From Lolium rigidum (lineage: Eukaryota > Streptophyta > Magnoliopsida > Poales > Poaceae), in assembly GCF_022539505.1 (NCBI RefSeq), contig NC_061514.1:40288869-40352868 (forward strand): 64,000 nucleotides of DNA. The letters are read 5' to 3'. The notes under the pieces were generated by a model, which saw nothing but the letters and a program-made list of their open reading frames with translations, did not search any database and was not told the DNA's origin. The translations under genes and the position numbers were made by a program. Numbering within the stretch: the first letter of the stretch is position 1; each line of letters opens with the position of its first letter. This document shows, piece by piece, positions 1 to 12,514 of this stretch.

Positions 1-330
1 ATCTTATCAGGCATATGTTGAAGGATGTCATTCTCATCTTTTATAGCAGCAATAGTATTCCTTTTTCTTCGTTTTATGATGGCCTTATGGAAATACGCAG
101 TGTTTCTATCCCCATATTTTATCAAATGTTTTTTAGCTCTTTGCATATAGGAATCAGTACACTTTGTCAAAGTTTGCTCATACCTTGTGGCTAGAGAAAT
201 GTCCTTACCATGGTCCTGTCGATCAATCGGTTGCATCTGGATTTGCTTGATTTGATCTTCAATAGAATTCAAATCATGTTGCAAAGGTTTCTTTTTTCTA
301 CACCAGATTTTGAGTTGACCTGAAAGATGG
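1..330 (-). pseudogene. LINE ORF2 fragment, left half (endonuclease to reverse-transcriptase linker)
   Basis: On the minus strand this is an open frame with the linker typical of plant L1-type LINE ORF2 proteins: a KYGDRNTAYFH block followed by a basic KRRKRN stretch and AAIKDEND. The frame is continuous with the right half at 23954-24150 when one copy of the 5-bp gatgg duplication is removed, so it was a single LINE before element E1 landed in it. The left end runs off the window, so whether the reverse transcriptase follows cannot be seen. The family assignment rests on motif recognition; the in-frame continuity is directly visible. Confidence 0.85.
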
Positions 331-1134
331 TGCTGCTTGCCTGGAGGCAGCTCCTTGTGACGGTAAAGCACACATCCGTTGGGAACCCCAAGAGGAAGGT
401 ATGATGAGTACAGCTGCGAGTTTTCCCTCAGTAAGAAACCAAGGTTTATCGAACCAGTAGGAGATGAAGGCCACGTGAAGGTTGTTGGTGAAGGAGTGTA
501 GTGCGGCGCAACACCGGTGATTCCGGCGCCAACGTGGAACCCGCACAACACAATCAAACTACTTTGTCCCAACTTAACGAGTGAGGTTGTCAATCTCACG
601 GGCTTGCTGAAAACAAAGGATTAAACGTATGGTGTGGAGAATTATGTTTACTTGCGAAAACAACGAGAGAACAATGATTGCGAGTAGATTGTATTTCAGA
701 TGTAAAAGAATGGACCGGGGTCCACAGCTCACTAGTGGTGTCTCTCCAATAAGATAAATAGCATGTTGGGTGAACAAATTACAGCTTGGGCAATTGACAA
801 ATAGAGATGCATATACATATCATGATGACTACTATGAGATTTACTTAGGGCATTACGACAAAGAACATAGACCGCCATCCAAGCATGCATCTATGCCTAA
901 AAGTCCACCTTCAGAGTTAGCATCCGCACCCCTTCCAATATTAAGTTGCAAACAACAGACAATTGCATTAAGTACCGTGCGTAATGTAAACAATACAAAT
1001 ATCCTTAGACAAAGCATTGATGTTTTATCCCTAGTGGCAACAAGACATCCACAACCTTAGGGGTTGCTGTCACTCCCCGCATTCAATGGAGACATGAACC
1101 CACTATCTAGCATAAATACTCCCTCTTGGAGTCA
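331..1134 (-). repeat. E1 3' LTR, distal segment
   Basis: This matches 12515-13315 of the other E1 LTR, starting at tgctgcttgc and running to the cttggagtca insertion point of E2. Its partner segment is 8119-8933. Bases 1130-1134 (agtca) are the target duplication of E2. Confidence 0.92.
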
Positions 1135-2879
1135 TGATGTCTACGGGTGCTTCTATTCTTGTAGACAGTGTTGGGCCTCCAAGAGCAGAGATTTGTAGAA
1201 CAGCAGCAAGTTTTCCCTTAAGTGGATCACCCAAGGTTTATCGAACTCAGGGAGGAAGAGGTCAAAGATATCCCTCTCATGCAACCCTGCAACCACAAAG
1301 CAAGAAGTCTCTTGTGTCCCCAACACACCTAATAGGTGCACTAGTTCGGCGAAGAGATAGTGGAATACAAGTGGTATGAATGAATATGAGCAGTAGTACG
1401 GCGCCAGAAAATAGCTTACTGGCGTGCAGCTTGATGGTAGTAATATTGTAGGAAGTAAACAAGCATTAGTAACGCAGCAGTAGTAACGCAAAGAAACAAG
1501 TAAACAAGCAGCGATAGCAGTATTTAGGAACAAGGCCTAGGGATTAGACTTTCACTAGTGGACACTCTCAACTTTGATCACATAACAGAATAGATAAATG
1601 CATACTCTACACTCTCTTGTTTGGATGATGAACACATTGCGTAGGATTACACGAACCCTCAATGCCGGAGTTAACAAGCTCCACAATTCAATGTTCATAT
1701 TTAAATAACCTTAGAGTTCATGAAAGATCGACACGACTAAACCAAGTACTAACATAGCATGCACACTGTCACCTTCACACCATGTAGGAGGAATAGATCA
1801 CATCAATACCATCATAGCAATAGTTAACTTCATAATCTACAAGAGATCATAATCATAGCCTACGCCAAGTACTAACACGGATGCACACACTCGTCACCAT
1901 TACACCGTGCAGGGAGGAATAAAACTACTTTAATAACATCACTAGAGTAGCACATAGATAAATTGTGATACAAAACACATTGCAATCATAAAGAGATATG
2001 AATAAGCACTTTACTATGCCATTCATAACAGTGAATAAGTATTCTGTGAAATATAGCCTAAGAGACCCACAAGGTGCACACACTGTCACCTTTACACACG
2101 TGGGACAAGGAGTCTCCGGAGATCACATAAGTAAAACCCACTTGACTAGCATAATGACATCTAGATTACAAGCATCATCATATGAATCTCAATCATGTAA
2201 GGCAGCTCATGAGATTATTGTATTGAAGTACATAGGAGAGAGATTAACCACATAGCTACCGGTACAGCCCCGAGCCTCGATGGAGAACTACTCCCTCCTC
2301 ATGGGAGACAACAGCGGTGATGAAGATGGCGGTGGAGATGGCAGCGGTGTCGATGGAGAAGCCTTCCGAGGGCACTTCCCCGTCCCGGCGGCGTGCCGGA
2401 ACAGAGACTCCTGTCCCCCAGATCTTGACTTCGCGATGGTGGCGGCTCTGGAACTTTTCTCGTACCGTGGCTTCTTCCGGTTCGTGTTTTAGGTCAGGGA
2501 CCTTTATATAGGCGAAGAGGCGGAGTCGGAGGGCTGACGAGGCAGCGACACACTAGGGGGGCACGGGCCTAGCCCTGGCCGCGCCACCACCATGTGTGGG
2601 CCCCCTGTGGCTCTCCTCTGGCGGCTCTCGGGTGTTTTGGATGCTTCCGGGAAAAATAGGAACCTGGGCGTTGATTTCGTCCAATTCCGAGAATATTTCG
2701 TTACTAGGATTTCTGAAACCAAAAACAGCAGAAAACAGGAACTGGCACTTCGGCATCTTGTTAATAGGTTAGTTCCGGAAAACGCATAATAATGACATAA
2801 AGTATGCATAAAACATGTAGATATCATCAATAAAGTAGCATGGAACATAAGAAATTGTCGATACGTCGGAGACGTATCA
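1135..2879 (-). repeat. E2 3' LTR
   Basis: This is a 1745-bp direct repeat of 6372-8118. It is bounded by the agtca duplication on the left and, on the right, by the polypurine tract that abuts its minus-strand start. It carries a TATATAAAGG box on the minus strand near 2501-2511, as the other copy does near 7741-7751. Confidence 0.93.
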
Positions 2880-5445
2880 GCATCCCCAAGCTTAGTTCTG
2901 CTCATCCCGAGCAGGTAAAACGATAACAAAGATAATTTCTGAAGTGACATGCCGTCATAAACTTGATCATATTGTAAACATATGTAATGAATGCAACGAT
3001 CAAAACAATGGTAATGACATGAGTAAACAACTGAATCATAAAGCAATGACTTTTCATGAATAGCACTTTCAAGACAGGCATCAATAAGTCTTGCATAAGA
3101 GTTAACTCATAAAGCATTAATTTAAAGTAAAGGCATTGAAGCAACACAAAGGAAGATATAAGTTTCAGCGGTTGCTTTCAACTTGTAACATGTATATCTC
3201 ATGGATAGTTGTCAATGCAAAGTAATATAATAAGTGCAATATGCAAGTATGTAGGAATCAATGCACAGTTCACACAAGTGTTTGCTTCTTAAGGTGGAGA
3301 GAGATAGGTAAACCGACTCAACAATAAAAGTAAAAGAAAGGTCCTTCAAAGAGGAAAGCATCGATTGCTATATTTGTGCTAGAGCTTTTATTTTGAAAAC
3401 ATGAAACAATTTTGTCAACGGTAGTAATAAAGCATATGAGTTATGTAAATTATATCTTACAAGTTGCAAACCTCATGCATCGTATACTAATAGTGCCCGC
3501 ACCTTGTCCTACTTAGCTTGGACTACCGGATCATCGCAATGCACATGTTTCAACCAAGTGTCACAAAGGGGTACCTCCATGCCGCCTGTACAAAGGTCTA
3601 AGGAGAAAGCTCGCATTTTGGATTTCTCGCTTTTGATTATTCTCAACTTAGACATCCATACCGGGACAACATGGACAACAGATAATGGACTCCTCTTTAA
3701 TGCATAAGCATGTAGCAACAATTATTATTCTCATATGAGATTGAGGATATATGTCCAAAATCGAAACTTCCACCATGATTCATGGCTTTAGTTAGTGGCC
3801 CAATGTTCTTCTCTAACAATATGCATGCTCCAACCATTAAGGTGGTAGATCCCTCTTACTTCAGCCAAGACGGACATGCATAGCAACTCACATGATATTC
3901 AACAAAGAATAGTTGATGGCGTCCCCAGAAGCATGGTTATCGCACAACAAGCAACTTAATAAGAGATAAAGTGCATAAGTACATATTCAATACCACGATA
4001 GTTTTTAAGGCTATTTTGTCCCATGAGCTATATATTGCAAAGGTGAATGATGGAATTTTAAAGGTAGCACTCAAGCAATTTACTTTGGAATGGCGGAGAA
4101 ATACCATGTAGTAGGTAGGTATGGTGGACACAAATGGCATAGTGGTTGGCTCAAGGATTTTGGATGCATGAGAAGTATTCCCTCTCGATACAAGGTTTAG
4201 GCTAGCAAGGTTATTTGAAGCAAACTCAAGGATGAACCGGTGCAGCAAAACTCACATAAAAGACATATTGTAAACATTATAAGAATCTACACCGTCTTCC
4301 TTGTTGTTCAAAACTCAATACTAGAATTATCTAGACCTTAGAGAGACCAAATATGCAAACCAAATTTTAGCAAGCTCTATGTATTTCTTCATTAATGGGT
4401 GCAAAGTATATTATGCAAGAGCTTAAACATGAGCACAACAATTGCCAAGTATCACATTATCCAAGACATTTTAGAATTACTACATGTAGCATTTTCCAAT
4501 TCCAACCATATAACAATTTAACGAAGAAGAAACTTCGCCTTGAACATTATGAGTAAAGCCTAAGGACATATTTGTCCATATGAAACAGCGGAGCGTGTCT
4601 CTCTCCCACAAAGTGAATGCTAAGATCCATTTTATTCAAACAAAAACAAAAACAAAAACAAACCGACTCTCCAAGTAAAGAACATAAGATGCGACTGAAT
4701 AAAAATATAGTTTCAGGGGAGGAACCTGATGATGTTGTCGATGAAGAAGGGGATGCCTTGGGCATCCCCAAGCTTAGACGCTTGAGTCTTCTTAGAATAT
4801 GCAGGGGTGAACCACGGGGGCATCCCCAAGCTTAGAGCTTTCACTCCTCTTGATCATAGTATATCATACTCCTCTCTTGACCCTTGAAAACTTCCTTCAC
4901 ACCAAACTTCAAGCAAACTCATTAGAGGGTTAGTGCACAATTAATAATTCACACATTCAGAGGTGACACAATCATTCTTAACACTTCTGGACATTGCACA
5001 AAGCTACTGGATATTAGTGAATCAAAGAAATTCATCCAACATAGCAAATACGGCAATGCGAAATAAAAGGCAGAATCTGTCAAAAACAGAACAGTCCGTA
5101 AAGACGAACCTGAAAGGGGCACTTAACTTGCTCAAATGGAAAAACTCAAAACTAATGAAAGTTGCGTACATATCTGAGGATCACGCTCGTAATTTTGCAG
5201 ATTTTTTAGATTTTTTTACAGAGACTTATGCCAGAATTCGTGACAGACGCGCAGCGATCCCAAATATAACATCAACTTTAGCATAGAAACTTTACTTGGC
5301 ACAAAAACATGATAAGGAGAGGTTGCTACAGTAGTAAACAACTTCCAAGACTCAACAAAACAAAAATTGCTGTAGTAAAATAAACACATGGGTTATCTTC
5401 CATGAAGTTCTTTCTTTATAGCCATTAAGATGGGCTCAAGCAGCT
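2880..5445 (-). other. E2 internal noncoding region with polypurine tract
   Basis: The polypurine tract lies at 2880-2896 (CTAAGCTTGGGGATGC on the minus strand), directly next to the 3' LTR. A second tract-like copy of the same motif lies at about 4760-4835, where two aagcttggggatgc units occur close together. The rest has no coding frame of note. It is similar base for base to 8934-11540 of E1 and to 53060-54340 of E5, so it is a shared family backbone rather than unique DNA. Confidence 0.8.
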
Positions 5446-6207
5446 TTAATGATGCACTCGCAAGAAATAGTATTTGAAGCAAAAGAGAGCATCAAGAGGC
5501 AAATTCAAAACACATTTAAGTCTAACATGCTTCCTATGCATAGGAATCTTGTAAATAAACAAGTTCATGAAGAGTATAGTGGCAAGCATAGGAAGACAAA
5601 ACAAGTGTAGCTTCAAAAATTTCAGCACATAGAGAGGTGTTTTAGTAACATGAAAATTTCTACAACCATATTTTCCTCTCTCATAATAAATTTAAGTAGC
5701 AACATGAGCAAACTCAACAATATAACTATCACATAAAGCATTCTTATCATGAGTCTCATGCATAAAATTATTACTCTCCACATAAACATAATCAATTTTA
5801 TTAGTTGTAGCGGGAGCAAATTCAACAAGGGAGCTATCATTATTATTCTCATCATCAAATGTAGGAGGCATATTGTAATCATAATCAAATTTATCCTCCA
5901 TAACAGGCGGTACTAAAAGACTACTATCATTATAATCATCATAAATGGGAGGCATATCATAATCAACATAAACTTTCTCCTCAATACCCGGAGGGCTAAA
6001 GAGATCATTTTCATCAAAACCGACCTCCCCAAGCTTAGAATTTTCCATAGCATTAGCAACAATGGTGTTCAAAGCATTCATATTAATAACATTCCCATTA
6101 GCATGCATATAAAGTTCCATGGGTTTTTTAATTCTCTCTTCAAACACATCATGTCCTAATTCAAGATAAAGTTCATAAAGATCTCTCATATTTTTGTTGT
6201 TTTCCAT
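5446..6207 (-). pseudogene. E2 ORF, conserved retroelement protein of unknown function, one nonsense mutation
   Basis: The frame starts with MENNKNMRDLYELYLELG just downstream of the primer site and stays open to an in-frame TAA at about 5692-5694. It then continues in the same frame to a stop at 5446, giving 253 codons overall. The intact homologue in E5 (52313-53059) has GAA where this copy has TAA, so one substitution broke it. The N-terminal two thirds is acidic and rich in D, N and Y, with repeated MEDKFDYDYN-type motifs. The C-terminal part has a hydrophobic segment followed by a basic tail. I recognise no gag, protease or polymerase motif. The product cannot be named. Confidence 0.8.
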
Positions 6208-6341
6208 TATGCCTAACTAGTGTAAACAAGAAACAAAAAGATGCAATTGCAGAGTCTAAAGGAAATAGCTTCGAGTACTTACAACGGCGCCGGAAAATAG
6301 CTTAGTAGCCGAGATCCGGAGTGTGAGTACCTTTTACCTTT

Positions 6342-6361
6342 CCTCCCCAGCAACGGCGCCA
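6342..6361 (-). promoter_or_regulatory. E2 primer-binding site, tRNA-Asp type
   Basis: The minus strand reads TGGCGCCGTTGCTGGGGAGG, complementary to the 3' end of plant tRNA-Asp with one or two mismatches. It lies 10 bases inside the 5' LTR end. A second, shorter core (CGGCGCCGTTG) lies 60-70 bases further in, near 6279-6296. Confidence 0.85.
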
Positions 6362-6371
6362 GAAAATAGCT

Positions 6372-8118
6372 TGATGTCTACGAGTGCTTCTATTCTTGTA
6401 GACGGTGTTGGGCCTCCAAGAGCAGAGATTTGTAGAACAAGCAGCAAGTTTTCCCTTAAGTGGATCACCCAAGGTTTATCGAACTCGGGGAGAAAGAGGT
6501 CAAAGATATCCATCTCATGCAACCCCGCAACCACAAAGCAAGAAGTCTCTTGTGTCCCCAACACACCTAATAGGTGCACTAGTTCGGCGAAGAGAGAGTG
6601 AAATACAAGTGGTATGAATGAATATGAGCAGTAGTACGGCGCCGTAGAAAATAGCTTATCGGCGTGCAGTTGATGGTAGTAATATTGTAGGAAGTAAACA
6701 AGCAGTAGTAACGCATGCAAGTAGTAACGCAAAGAAACAAGAAACAAGCAGCGATAGCGATATTTAGGAACAAGGCCTAGGGATTAGACTTTCACTAGTG
6801 GACACTCTCAACTTTGATCACATAACAGAATAGATAAATGCATACTCTACACTCTCTTGTTGGATGATGAACACATTGCGTAGGATTACACGAACCCTCA
6901 ATGCCGGAGTTAACAAGCTCCACAATTCAATGTTCATATTTAAATAACCTTAGAGTGCATGAAAGATCGACACGACTAAACCAAGTACTAACATAGCATG
7001 CACACTGTCTCCTTCACACCATGTAGGAGGAATAGATCACATCAATACCATCATAGCAATAGTTAACTTCATAATCTACAAGAGATCATAATCATAGCCT
7101 ACGCCAAGTACTAACACGGATACACACACTGTCACCATTACACCGTGCAGGAGGAATAAAACTACTTTAATAACATCACTAGAGTAGCACATAGATAAAT
7201 TGTGATACAAAACACATTGCAATCATAAAGAGATATGAATAAGCACTTCACTACGCCATTCATAACAGTTGAATAAGTATTCCGTGAAATATAGCCTAAG
7301 AGACCCACACGGTGCACACACTCGTCACCTTTACACACGTGGGACAAGGAGTCTCCGGAGATCACATAAGTAAAACCCACTTGACTAGCATAATGACATC
7401 TAGATTACAAGCATCATCATATGAATCTCAATCATGTAAGGCAGCTCATGAGATTATTGTATTGAAGTACATAGGAGAGAGATTAACCACATAGCTACCG
7501 GTACAGCCCCGAGCCTCGATGGAGAACTACTCCCTCCTCATGGGAGACATCAGCGATGATGAAGATGGCGGTGGAGATGGCAGCGGTGTCGATGGAGAAG
7601 CCTTCCGGGGGCACTTCCCCGTCCCGGCGGTGTGCCGGAACAGAGACTCCTGTCCCCCAGATCTTGGCTTCGCGATGGCGGCGGCTCTGGAACTTTTCTC
7701 GTACCGTGGCTTCTTCCGTATCGTGTTTTAGGTCAGAGACCTTTATATAGGTGAAGAGGCGGAGTCGGAGGGCTAACGAGGCGGCGACACACTAGGGGGG
7801 CGCGGGCCCAGCCCTGGCCGTGCCACCACCATGTGTGGGCCCCCTGTGGCTCTCCTCTGGTGGCTCTCGGGTGTTCTGGATGCTTCCGGGCAAAATAGGA
7901 ACCTGTGCGTTGATTTCGTCCAATTCCGAGAATATTTTGTTATTAGGATTTCTGAAACCAAAAACAGCAGAAACCAGGAACTGGCACTTCGGCATCTTGT
8001 TAATAGGTTAGTTCCGGAAAACGCATAATAATGACATAAAGTATGCATAAAACATGTAGATATCATCAATAAAGTAGCATGGAACATAAGAAATTATCGA
8101 TACGTCGGAGACGTATCA
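6372..8118 (-). repeat. E2 5' LTR
   Basis: This 1747-bp LTR is the promoter-bearing copy for minus-strand transcription. A TATATAAAG box is seen on the minus strand at about 7741-7751. The minus-strand start TGATACGTC abuts the agtca duplication at 8119-8123. Small indels relative to 1135-2879 are visible near 6640 and 7320, but overall similarity is very high. Confidence 0.93.
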
Positions 8119-8933
8119 AGTCACAAGTATCAACTTGTCCAGAGCCTCTACTAGCAACGGAGAGCATGCAAGAACATAAATAACACATATATGATAGATC
8201 AATAATCAACTTGACATAGTATTCCATATTAATTGGATCCCAACAAACACAACATGTAGCATTACAAATAGATGATCCTGGTCATGATAGGCAGCTCACA
8301 AGATCTAAACATGATAGCACAAGAGGAGAAGACAACCATCTAGCTACTGCTATGGACCCGTAGTCCAAGGATGAACTACTCACGCATCAGTCCGGAGGCG
8401 GGCATGGTGATGTAGAGCCCTCCGGTGATGATTCCCCTCTCCGGCAGGGTGCCGGAGGCGATCTTCTGAACCCCCCGAGATGGGGTTGATGGCGGCGGCG
8501 TCTCTGGAACTTTTCTCGTATCGTGGCTCTCGATACTAGGGTTTTCGCGACGGAAGGAATAAATAGGTGAAGGGGCAGCGTCGGGGGGCGCCCAAGGGGC
8601 CCACCCCATAGGCCGGCGCGACCAGAGGTGGGGCCGCGCCGCCCTATGGGGTGGCCGCCTCGTGGCCCCTCTCCGTCTCCTCTTCGGTGTTCTGGAAGGC
8701 TCTGTGGAAAATAAGACCGTGGGCTTTTGTTTCGTCCAATTTCGAGAATATTTGTAAACTAACTTTTCTGAAATAAAAAACAGCAGAAAACAGGAACTAG
8801 CACTGCGGCATCTTGTTAATAGGTTAGTCCCGGAAAATGCATAAAAACATTATAAAGTATGACTAAAACATGTTGGTATTGTCATAAAACTAGCATGGAA
8901 CATAAGAATTATAGATACGTTGGAGACGTATCA
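8119..8933 (-). repeat. E1 3' LTR, proximal segment
   Basis: This continues the LTR interrupted at 1134. It matches 13316-13469 plus 23293-23948 of the 5' LTR, including the GC-rich stretch at 8580-8720. Its minus-strand start TGATACG at 8933 is adjacent to the polypurine tract at 8934-8950. Confidence 0.9.
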
Positions 8934-11579
8934 AGCATCCCCAAGCTTAGTTCCTACTCGCCCTCGAGTAGGTAAACGATAAAAATAATAATTTCTGAAG
9001 TGACATGCTACCAACATAATCTTGATCAATACTATTGTAAAGCATATGAGATGAATGAAGTGACTCAAAGCAATGGTATATATTTTTGCTAACAAAAAGG
9101 TAATGACTAAACAACTGAATCATATAGCAAAACTTTTCATGAATAGTACTTTCAAGACAAGTATCAAAAACTCTTGCATAAGAGTTAACTCATAAAGCAA
9201 TAGATTCAAAGTAAAAGGCATTGAAGCAACACAAAGGAAGATTTAAGTTTCAGCAATTGCTTTCAACTTGTAACATGTATATCTCATGGATAATTGTCAA
9301 CACAAAGTAATATAATAAGTGCAATAAGTAAACATGTAAGACTCAACGCACACAGTTCACACAAGTGTTTGCTTCTAAGATAGAAAGAAGTAGGTAAACT
9401 GACTTAACATAAAGTAAAAGAAAGGCCCTTCGCAGAGGGAAGCAGGGATTACTCATGTGCTAGAGCTTTTTATTTTGAAAACATGGAAACAATTGTGTCA
9501 ACGGTAGTAATAATTCATATGGGTTATGCATAAAACTTCCTATAAGTTGCAAGCCTCATGCATCGAATACTACTAGTGCCCGCACCTTGTCCTAATTAGC
9601 TCGGATTTCCATGGATTATCATTGCATTACATATGTTTCAACCAAGTGTCACAAAGGGGTACCTCTATGCCACCTGTACAAAGGTCCAAGGAGATAAATC
9701 GCATTTGATTTCTCGATTTTGATAGATCTCAACTTAAGGACATCCATACCGGGACAACATAGAAAACAGATAATGGACTCCTCTTTTTAATGCTTTAAGC
9801 ATTCAACAACAAATAATATTCTCATAAGAGATTCTGAGGATTAATGTCCAAGCTGAAACTTCCACCATGATACATGGCTTTGGTTGGCGGCCCAATGTTC
9901 TTCTCTAACAACATGCATACTCAAACCATTCAACTCATGGCAAATATCCCTTACTTCAGACAAGACGAACATGCATAGCAACTCACATGATATTCAACAA
10001 AGGTGTGACGAGTTGATGGCGTCCCCGAAACATGGTTACCGCTCAACAAGCAACTTATAAGAACTAAGATACATAAACAACATATTCATTACCACAATAG
10101 TTTTTAGGCTACTTTCCCATGAGCTATGTATTGCAAAGACAAGGAATGAATTTTTTAAAGGTAGCACGCAAGCAATTTACTTCGGAATGGCAGAAAAATA
10201 CCACATATAGGTAAGTTATGGTGGACACAAATGGCATAAATTTTGGCTCAAGGTTTTTGGATGCACGAGAAGCATTTCCTCTCAGTACAAGGCTTTGGCT
10301 AGCAAGGTTGTTCGAAGCAAACACAAGTATGAACCGGTACAGCAAAAAATTACACAAGAACATATTGCAAGCATTCTAAGACTCTACATTGTCTTCCTTG
10401 TTGTTCAAACACTTTTACCAGAAAATATCTAGACCTTAGAGAGACCAATCATGCAAACCAAATTTCAACAAGCTCTACGGTAGTTCTCCACTAATAGATT
10501 TAAACTACATGATGCAAGAGCTTAAACATGATCTACTTGAGAGCTCAAAAATTTTCCAAGTATAAAATTATTCAAGACAATATGAAGCATTTTCTGTTTC
10601 CAACCAAATAACAACAAGTACAAGTGTTGCGGCTTTCAGCTTTCGCCATGAATATTAAAGTAAAACGAAGAACACAAGTGTTCAAATGAAAAAGCGGAGC
10701 GTGTCTCTCTCCAACACTAGGATTGCTAGGATCCGAATTTATTCAAACATAAACAAAAATAAAAAACAAATAGACGCTCCAAGTAAAGCACATAAGATGT
10801 GACGAAATTAAAATATAGTTTCACTAGAGGTGACCTGATAAGTTTGTTGATGAAGAAGGGGATGCCTTGGACATCCTCAAGCTTAGACGCTTGAGTCTTC
10901 TTGAAATATGGAGGGATGAACCACGGGGGCATCCCCAAGCTTAGACTTTTCACTCTTCTTGATCACATCATATCATCCTCCTCTCTTGATCCTTGAAAAC
11001 TTCCTCCACACCAAACTCAAAACAATCTCATTAGAAGGTTAGTGCATAATCAAAAATTCACATGTTCAGCAAGGACACAATCATTACCAACACTTCTGGA
11101 TATTACCCAAGGCTACTGAAATTTAATGGAGCAAAGAAATCCACTCAAACACAGTAAAAGAGACAATACGAAATAAAAGGCAGAATCTGTCAAAACAGAA
11201 CAGTCTGTAAAGATGAATTTTTTCGAGGCACTTAACTTGCTCAGATGGAAAAACTCAAAACTAATGAAAGTTGCGTACATATCTGAGGAGCACGCATGAA
11301 TTTTTGCAGATTTGTTTGATTCTTCTACAGAGAGATAAACGCGAATTCGTGACAGCTAAGAAATCTGTTTCTGCGCAGAAATCCAAATCTAGTATCAACT
11401 TCCTATTAGAGACTTTACTTGGCACAAAAATGCAAGAAAATAAAGATACAAAGGTATTGCTACAGTAGTAACAAGCACCTTGACTCAAATATAAAACAAA
11501 AATTGCAGAAGCAAAATAATGGGTTGTCTCCCATAAGCGCTTTTTTTAACGCCTTTCAGCTAGGCGCAGAAAGTGCAAA
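8934..11579 (-). other. E1 internal noncoding region with polypurine tract
   Basis: Bases 8934-8950 form the polypurine tract next to the 3' LTR (CTAAGCTTGGGGATGC on the minus strand). The remainder lacks long frames and is clearly homologous, with many indels, to the internal noncoding sequence of E2 (2880-5445). A second tract-like aagcttggggatgc copy is present near 10930. The region links E1 and E2 as related but distinct families. Confidence 0.8.
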
Positions 11580-12311
11580 TCAAGTAATATCAAGAGAGGA
11601 AGCATCGACATCATAATTTTTCTTAAGAACACAACTTTTCACAAAAGGTATCCTAGATGCTCCATTATCTAAATTTCCCGTAGTGGTACTAAGAGTTTTA
11701 TCAATTTTAAGCTCATAATGATTCTTTGGCTTTGGCATCTTAGGGACATACATGAATTTTTGCTCCTTACCCACATAAGCTTTCTCCTTAAACTTAAGAG
11801 AAGAAAAAGTTGAACCCAAGGTTCCCATAGCTTCTTCAAGTTCACAAATCCTATGGGTTTGATTATCATGGATAGCACAAGTTTCTAGGACGGCAATTCT
11901 TTTATTAATTCCTCCTAGGGATTTATCAAGTTTATCATTATCAAGTAATATTCCCAATTTAGTCTCAACATTTGGAAGATTTTTCTCTATGGCTTCCAAA
12001 TTTTTCATGACATCCTCAAGAGAGATTTCAATTTTAGCTTCATTAACAGGTGGTATTCCAACTAGACTCTCAATGATGCAACTAACTTCTAAAGCAGAAG
12101 TACCTAGGAAATTACCCCCCCCCCCCCCAAGAGTATCAAGAACATACCTATTCCAGCTAGAGATACCAACATAAAAGTTCCTAAGGAGGATAATAGTGGA
12201 GTGTTTCTTAGTGCACCTATAATGAGCATCACTAATTCTGTACCAAGCATCTTTAAAACTTTCTCCCCCTTGTTGCTTAAATGAACGAACTTCAACTTCA
12301 GGATTACTCAT
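11580..12311 (-). CDS. E1 gag-like protein (243 aa)
   Basis: This frame starts at an ATG about 175 bases after the primer site and encodes MSNPEVEVRSF, then a block ESFKDAWYRISDAHYRCTKK that matches the retrotransposon Gag fold of Athila elements. The related E3 Gag has PEAWARFCSLIRAQPDHDLE at the equivalent place. Residues near 30-75 (LLRNFYVGISSWNRYVLDTL, then GGGGGNFLGTSALE) continue this homology, and the rest is coiled-coil-like. It corresponds to the C-terminal half of a usual Gag, so the protein is short. There is no zinc knuckle. A run of 14 C at 12115-12128 encodes the glycine stretch and is prone to slippage. Confidence 0.75.
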   Translation of the reverse strand: MSNPEVEVRSFKQQGGESFKDAWYRISDAHYRCTKKHSTIILLRNFYVGISSWNRYVLDTLGGGGGNFLGTSALEVSCIIESLVGIPPVNEAKIEISLEDVMKNLEAIEKNLPNVETKLGILLDNDKLDKSLGGINKRIAVLETCAIHDNQTHRICELEEAMGTLGSTFSSLKFKEKAYVGKEQKFMYVPKMPKPKNHYELKIDKTLSTTTGNLDNGASRIPFVKSCVLKKNYDVDASSLDIT

Positions 12312-12486
12312 TTTAGCAATAATAAAAATAAACTAAGCAAACCGAATTAAATAAAGTAAAACAAGTAACTAATTATTTTGTTTTTTCATATAAAGAAAGC
12401 AAACAAGACAAAAAATAAAGTAAAGCAAGACAATAAAGAAAGTAAAGAGATTGGATGTGAGAGACTCCCCTTGCAGCGTGTCTTGA

Positions 12487-12506
12487 TCTCCCCGGCAACG
12501 GCGCCA
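12487..12506 (-). promoter_or_regulatory. E1 primer-binding site, tRNA-Asp
   Basis: The minus strand reads TGGCGCCGTTGCCGGGGAGA, which matches the complement of the plant tRNA-Asp 3' end almost perfectly. It lies 8 bases inside the 5' LTR end at 12515. It fixes the orientation of E1 as minus. Confidence 0.92.
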
Positions 12507-12514
12507 GAAAAGCT

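Larger units (their letters stand above)
1135..8118 (-). mobile_element. E2: non-autonomous Athila-like LTR retrotransposon with an ORF of unknown function
   Basis: E2 is inserted in the left LTR of E1 with a perfect 5-bp duplication, agtca, at 1130-1134 and 8119-8123. Its LTRs are 1135-2879 and 6372-8118 (1745 and 1747 bp). Both read TGATACGTCTCCGACG to TAGACATCA on the minus strand. The internal region, 2880-6371, has a tRNA-Asp-type primer site, one conserved ORF without gag or pol similarity, about 2.5 kb of noncoding sequence and a polypurine tract. The LTRs are nearly identical by eye. E5 at 50401 belongs to the same family on the opposite strand. Confidence 0.93.
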
